From contig JH720354.1 in the NCBI GenBank assembly GCA_000231825.2, forward strand, positions 286,965 to 350,964: DNA of 64,000 nt. The letters run 5' to 3'. Below are positions 60,406 through 64,000 of this stretch, in pieces. Below the pieces are notes generated by a model that worked only from the letters and a program-made list of their open reading frames with translations, did no database searches and had not been told where the DNA came from. The stretch is from Tetrahymena elliotti 4EA (Eukaryota > Ciliophora > Oligohymenophorea > Hymenostomatida > Tetrahymenidae). Position numbers and translations under genes: made by a program. How positions within the stretch are numbered: position 1 is the first letter of the stretch; the number at the start of each line of letters is the position of its first letter.

Positions 60406-63400
60406 ATGTTTAATCCATAGGTTTCTTCAATATATAATTCAACTGTGAAATAGCAATAGGGATATTAAAACAATTCGTAGATTCAAAACAATATATAAAA
60501 TTAAGGTTCAAGTTACAACAATGAAGGAGGAGGAGGAATGTATGCTGGGAATGGATAAAATATATAGTAGCTACAGCAGTAATAGTATGAATCATAAAGA
60601 AGTTAGCTGAATGTTTCTACTATAGAACCTACTTATAAGAATGGTAATGCAGTATTAAAAAATTAATCTTCGAAACTGAATAATAGCTTTAATCAATCTT
60701 CTTAAAGAGATAAGAGAGCTTTAAACTAAAATCTGCAATATCTGCTCAACTAAAATATGAAGAATAAGTAGAATTCATCTATGTACTAAGTAAATAAAGA
60801 TAGTAATGCTATACCTGTTGTAATTGTTTAAGGAAATAATTAGCAACCAGTAGAGTAAAATAGTGATCTGATTAAAAACCTTATGAAAAAGAATATAAAG
60901 GATGAAAAAACATTTTCTTTTTGCACGAGATGGACTCATATATGCTTAGTTTTTTTATATTCACTTGCTACAGTGATAGTGTCTTCTATTTTAGTATACT
61001 ATTTTCCATACAATTCTACAAACAGATATAATATGCAACAAACAATAGATAATTGGAATTAATAAATGTGGTAAGATGTTTAAGTATTAGTAGTAACTCC
61101 ATAGTAAATTTTAAATAAATCATCTCCATAATGCCCTAATCTTTACACTAATTTATACACAGTTTATGGATTGCCAATTTCTGATGGATGTAATTGTTAA
61201 AACAGTTAATTTAATCCTTAAAAAATAACTCCAGGAAAATGTAGTACTGATTAAATATCTAGTGGATGCTCGAATATTCAGGGCTTTATTAAACCAGCTG
61301 GTTTGAATTGGCAAACTCCTGATGGCAGCGCAAACTTCGTTGTTTGTGTTAAACTGTAATTTTTTTAATTGAAAACTTTTGTATAGCAAATAAGATTAAG
61401 AATAATTACTTTTTCTACTGGTTTCAAGCAACAAAATTTATATAAAATTTGGCATATGCTTTTTAAACGACTATTAAATGATAGTTAAATTATTTCCAAA
61501 AGAAATATTTTTCAAGAAATTTAAAGGAAATTTTAACAATTTGAAGTACTCATTCAATAAACATAAACTTAATAGCATTAAATTCTAAATAATTCGATTA
61601 ACAAAATAGGAAATTTAGCAAAATATCCTTATTGAAGAATTTCTAAATATTTCGTTGATTTTTAAAAAAAGCGAATGAGTTTTGAGAATAATTTATTTAT
61701 TCTCAAATTGTTTCTTTTCTTAGCTTAAATTTGCTTTTATCTAAAGCAATTAATTCTAAATTTTCATTTATGTTCAATCTGTTAGAAAAAATTTACTTAC
61801 AAATCAAAATACATATAAATATAAAAGCGAATTTTACTTACAAATTCAACTTATTTCTCATTTTTATTTATTTACTAACCAAACACCCAAAATCATTGAT
61901 TTCGAATAATTTTTTTTGTGGGAATTATTACTGGATTTGTTTTAATTTTTAATAATAGTTGGATTTGGATATGCTGAGCAAATATAAAAATATAATGCCA
62001 AATATAATAAGTTTATTTTTAGCTTAAAAAATAAAATAAATTCTTACTTTTTTTTATTATTAGATTTTTTATTAGCTTTATTTACCGCATACAAATTTTT
62101 TTGTTTTTTTGAAATTAACATCATATTATTGAATCTAATAAGATAACAGACCTCTTTATTTATTTTAATAAATTCAAATTTTTATTTAGAATAGAAAAAT
62201 TGACTTACAAAAATGTAGGAAGCTCAACTAAATGCTCAAAGACATGTGGAGGAATTACTCCTTCTACATAGATTTGTGTTGATTCTAATTAAGACTGCCC
62301 TATTAATTACATTTATTTTGGTTCTGTACCTGATCCTTCTCAAAATATTGCTAACTTAAAATCATAAGCAATAACAGGAAGTTATAATATGTATTATTCT
62401 AGTTCTGGACCAGGAGCACCTCTAGTGGAGGTGAGAACTACTAAAGGAGTAGGTGTATGTTTGAATAATAATAGTGTAGAGAATTTATAGAAATAAGATT
62501 TATACCATCCTTTGCTTGATGTAAATAGCACCCAAGTTTGCACTTAAACAAAAGAACTTGATTCTAGATTCACTAAAATCCTTAGTTTGAATGAAAAATC
62601 GTTGTATGAAATTAATTATTTTGATGGGAAATATAATGCTATTCCAGGATATACATTAAGTTCGACTGATACATACTCTGTTTATGTTAGACCTATTATC
62701 ACCTTTGAATAAGATAGAAGAAGTGATATTTCAACATTCATTGATTCTAACTAAAACTACTATAGAGTATATGAAGGAAGTATTAGTATTCTAGTTACTT
62801 CTATCTTTTATATAGTTTGTGTAGGCCTTTTATACAACTTATTCTCTATTCTAAATATCCTAAATAAAAAATATCTCTACAAAAAATATCTTTATGATCT
62901 AGATCCTGCTGTACAAAATCAAAAATCTTCTTTGTTCAAAAGACTTTGGCTCAAAGTAATTTATTTCTTAACCTTATTCATAATATATTTTTTGACTCAT
63001 TAGAACAAATTACAAATAAAACACTTCTTCAACATTGAATATTTTTTAAATATTTTTAAAGCAAAAAGAAAATAAATTTTTTAATAAATTTAGATTTTAA
63101 TATCTTTTGCTCATATGATATCCATATTGGTTACTTTCATTTTAACTATTTAAAACTACTTATATCTAACAACACTAAACTCGGGAAATATAGGAGATCA
63201 ATATACTCAAACTTTAGTGGGAGATTTGAAAGATGAATATTATGAAGAGATTCTATGGTTTATTATTAGTAACTTTATTGTTTTTACAACAATTGTCCTA
63301 TTAGAATTATTGGCTCTTGTTCCTCTCCTAAGTAAAAAATTAAAAGAAGACACTAAAATAAAGATATCTGAAAAATTTATGCCTAAACCTGGCTCAAGTA

Positions 63401-64000
63401 AAGCTCAAGCTCAATAGTAATAATAGATCGATAGCAATAATAAAAGAGGTTTCGAACTTCCTGAATATTAAACACATAATGTTTATGGAGGCAATGGCAT
63501 TAATACTACTATTAATCCATTTATGTAGTAGATGAGTATTTTAGGTGCAGATATTACAACTGTAAACAACAGATCTATACATATGGGGCCAGGACTATAC
63601 ACAATTTAAAATCGTAACAATTAAGGTAATCCACCAAACTCTAGATAAGGCACATAATAGCTAAATTACTCAACTATCTTACCTCCTGAAATTAAAAATT
63701 ATGAAAGCATGACTTCAAATCATAAAAACTTTTAAAATTATGATTAAAAAATGTCCTCGAATTTTTAAAATACTACAACTCAATAAACAGAGTAGTAAGA
63801 AATGATAAAAAAACCCTACAATTAGCCTTAATAGTATGCTAGCAATAGAGCTATTGAAGTTTTAACAGCAGGTAGTTAATCAGGTTTCCCTACAGGTGTT
63901 ACTTAGGTTGAAAGAAATATTTAAAATAAGAATCATGAGTAATATTAAGAAATGCCAATCAAATAAAGCATAAATTAAATTAATAGTAATTATAATAGCA
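60406..64000 (+). CDS. Multi-pass transmembrane protein with Cys-rich lumenal part (3' end outside window)
   Basis: ATG at 60406 (MFNPQVSSIYNSTVKQQQGY). The N-terminal about 165 residues are Gln/Asn/Ser-rich and hydrophilic, so cytosolic. The first TM segment is HICLVFLYSLATVIVSSILV. A Cys-rich outer region follows (CPNLYTNLYTVYGLP, DGCNCQNS, GKCSTDQISSGCSN), then intron 61356-62189 (834 nt, unusually long), then more Cys (STKCSKTCGGITPSTQICVD, DCPINY) and a glycosylation-like stretch. After SISILVTSIFYIVCVGLLYN there are at least three more TM segments (FLTLFIIYFL, ISILVTFILT, NFIVFTTIVLLELLALVPLL) and a long Gln/Asn-rich tail running off the edge. I recognise no known family; the layout suggests a surface or channel-like protein. 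Confidence 0.75.
61356..62189 (+). other. 834-nt intron of the transmembrane gene
   Basis: Donor GTAATTTTTT after GTTAAACT, acceptor TTTATTTAG before AATAGAAAAA; the join gives CTA and keeps frame (VKL-IEKLTYKNVG). All other introns solved here are 50-370 nt. The inside is A/T-rich with no clear exon. Confidence 0.7.

Noticed and set aside
1..64000. Telomere repeats, chromosome breakage sites, CRISPR arrays, rRNA genes
   Set aside because: I looked for GGGGTT/CCCCAA runs, a Tetrahymena-type breakage motif, spaced repeats and rRNA text and found none.

Overview
The window reads as a stretch of a ciliate somatic (macronuclear) chromosome, most like Tetrahymena and other oligohymenophoreans. 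The DNA is very AT-rich. Long reading frames appear only if TAA and TAG are read as glutamine and TGA is the only stop, and they then give recognisable proteins. Introns are short, AT-rich and bounded by GT and AG, and Gln/Asn-rich tails are common. A 257-base run of N at 30901-31157 is an assembly gap. Ordinary ORF calls with the standard code miss almost every gene here, so coordinates below come from reading with the ciliate code. Several exon sets were checked by codon arithmetic (RING-CH protein, uL23m, ADP/ATP carrier, His-rich protein, 449-aa protein).

Layout, left to right: the start of a kinase-like gene on the minus strand (1-151); a large multi-pass membrane protein with a PAS domain, TmcB/TmcC type (1640-7839), whose introns carry a perfect 69-bp-arm palindrome and a 25-bp tandem repeat; an unrecognised helical protein (8528-9877); a RING-CH membrane E3 ligase (minus, 12595-14019); 5.4 kb of mostly empty DNA with two decayed-looking coding fragments; an 11-kb gene for a giant surface protein with signal peptide, Cys-rich, propeller-like and beta-helix regions and a C-terminal multi-TM domain (19460-30469); the assembly gap; a MOK-type RCK kinase (31550-34755) convergent with a Gln/Asn-rich protein (minus, 34775-38311); mitochondrial ribosomal protein uL23m (40135-40904); a long coiled-coil protein (minus, 41900-46735).

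From 47 kb the window becomes a patchwork of duplicates and broken genes: three identical tRNA-Lys(UUU) genes; a copine gene with many frameshifts and a stop; two tandem TFIIB-like genes, one truncated with stops and the other frameshifted by a 20-bp tandem duplication; a direct repeat of about 145 bp; a very His-rich small protein with an MGSCCC acylation start; and a related Gly/Cys-rich reading frame with a probable 1-nt lesion. It then returns to intact genes: an ADP/ATP carrier (minus, 57791-58956) and a two-part transmembrane protein that runs off the right edge (60406-64000).

There is no operon logic. Shared themes are membrane sensing and surface proteins (PAS/Tmc, giant beta-helix protein, RING-CH, copine), cilium-linked kinase signalling (MOK), mitochondrial function (uL23m, ADP/ATP carrier) and transcription/translation (TFIIB-like, tRNA-Lys). 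The best candidates for something undescribed are the palindrome at 5250-5390 and the His-rich/Gly-rich acylated protein pair at 54735-56778.
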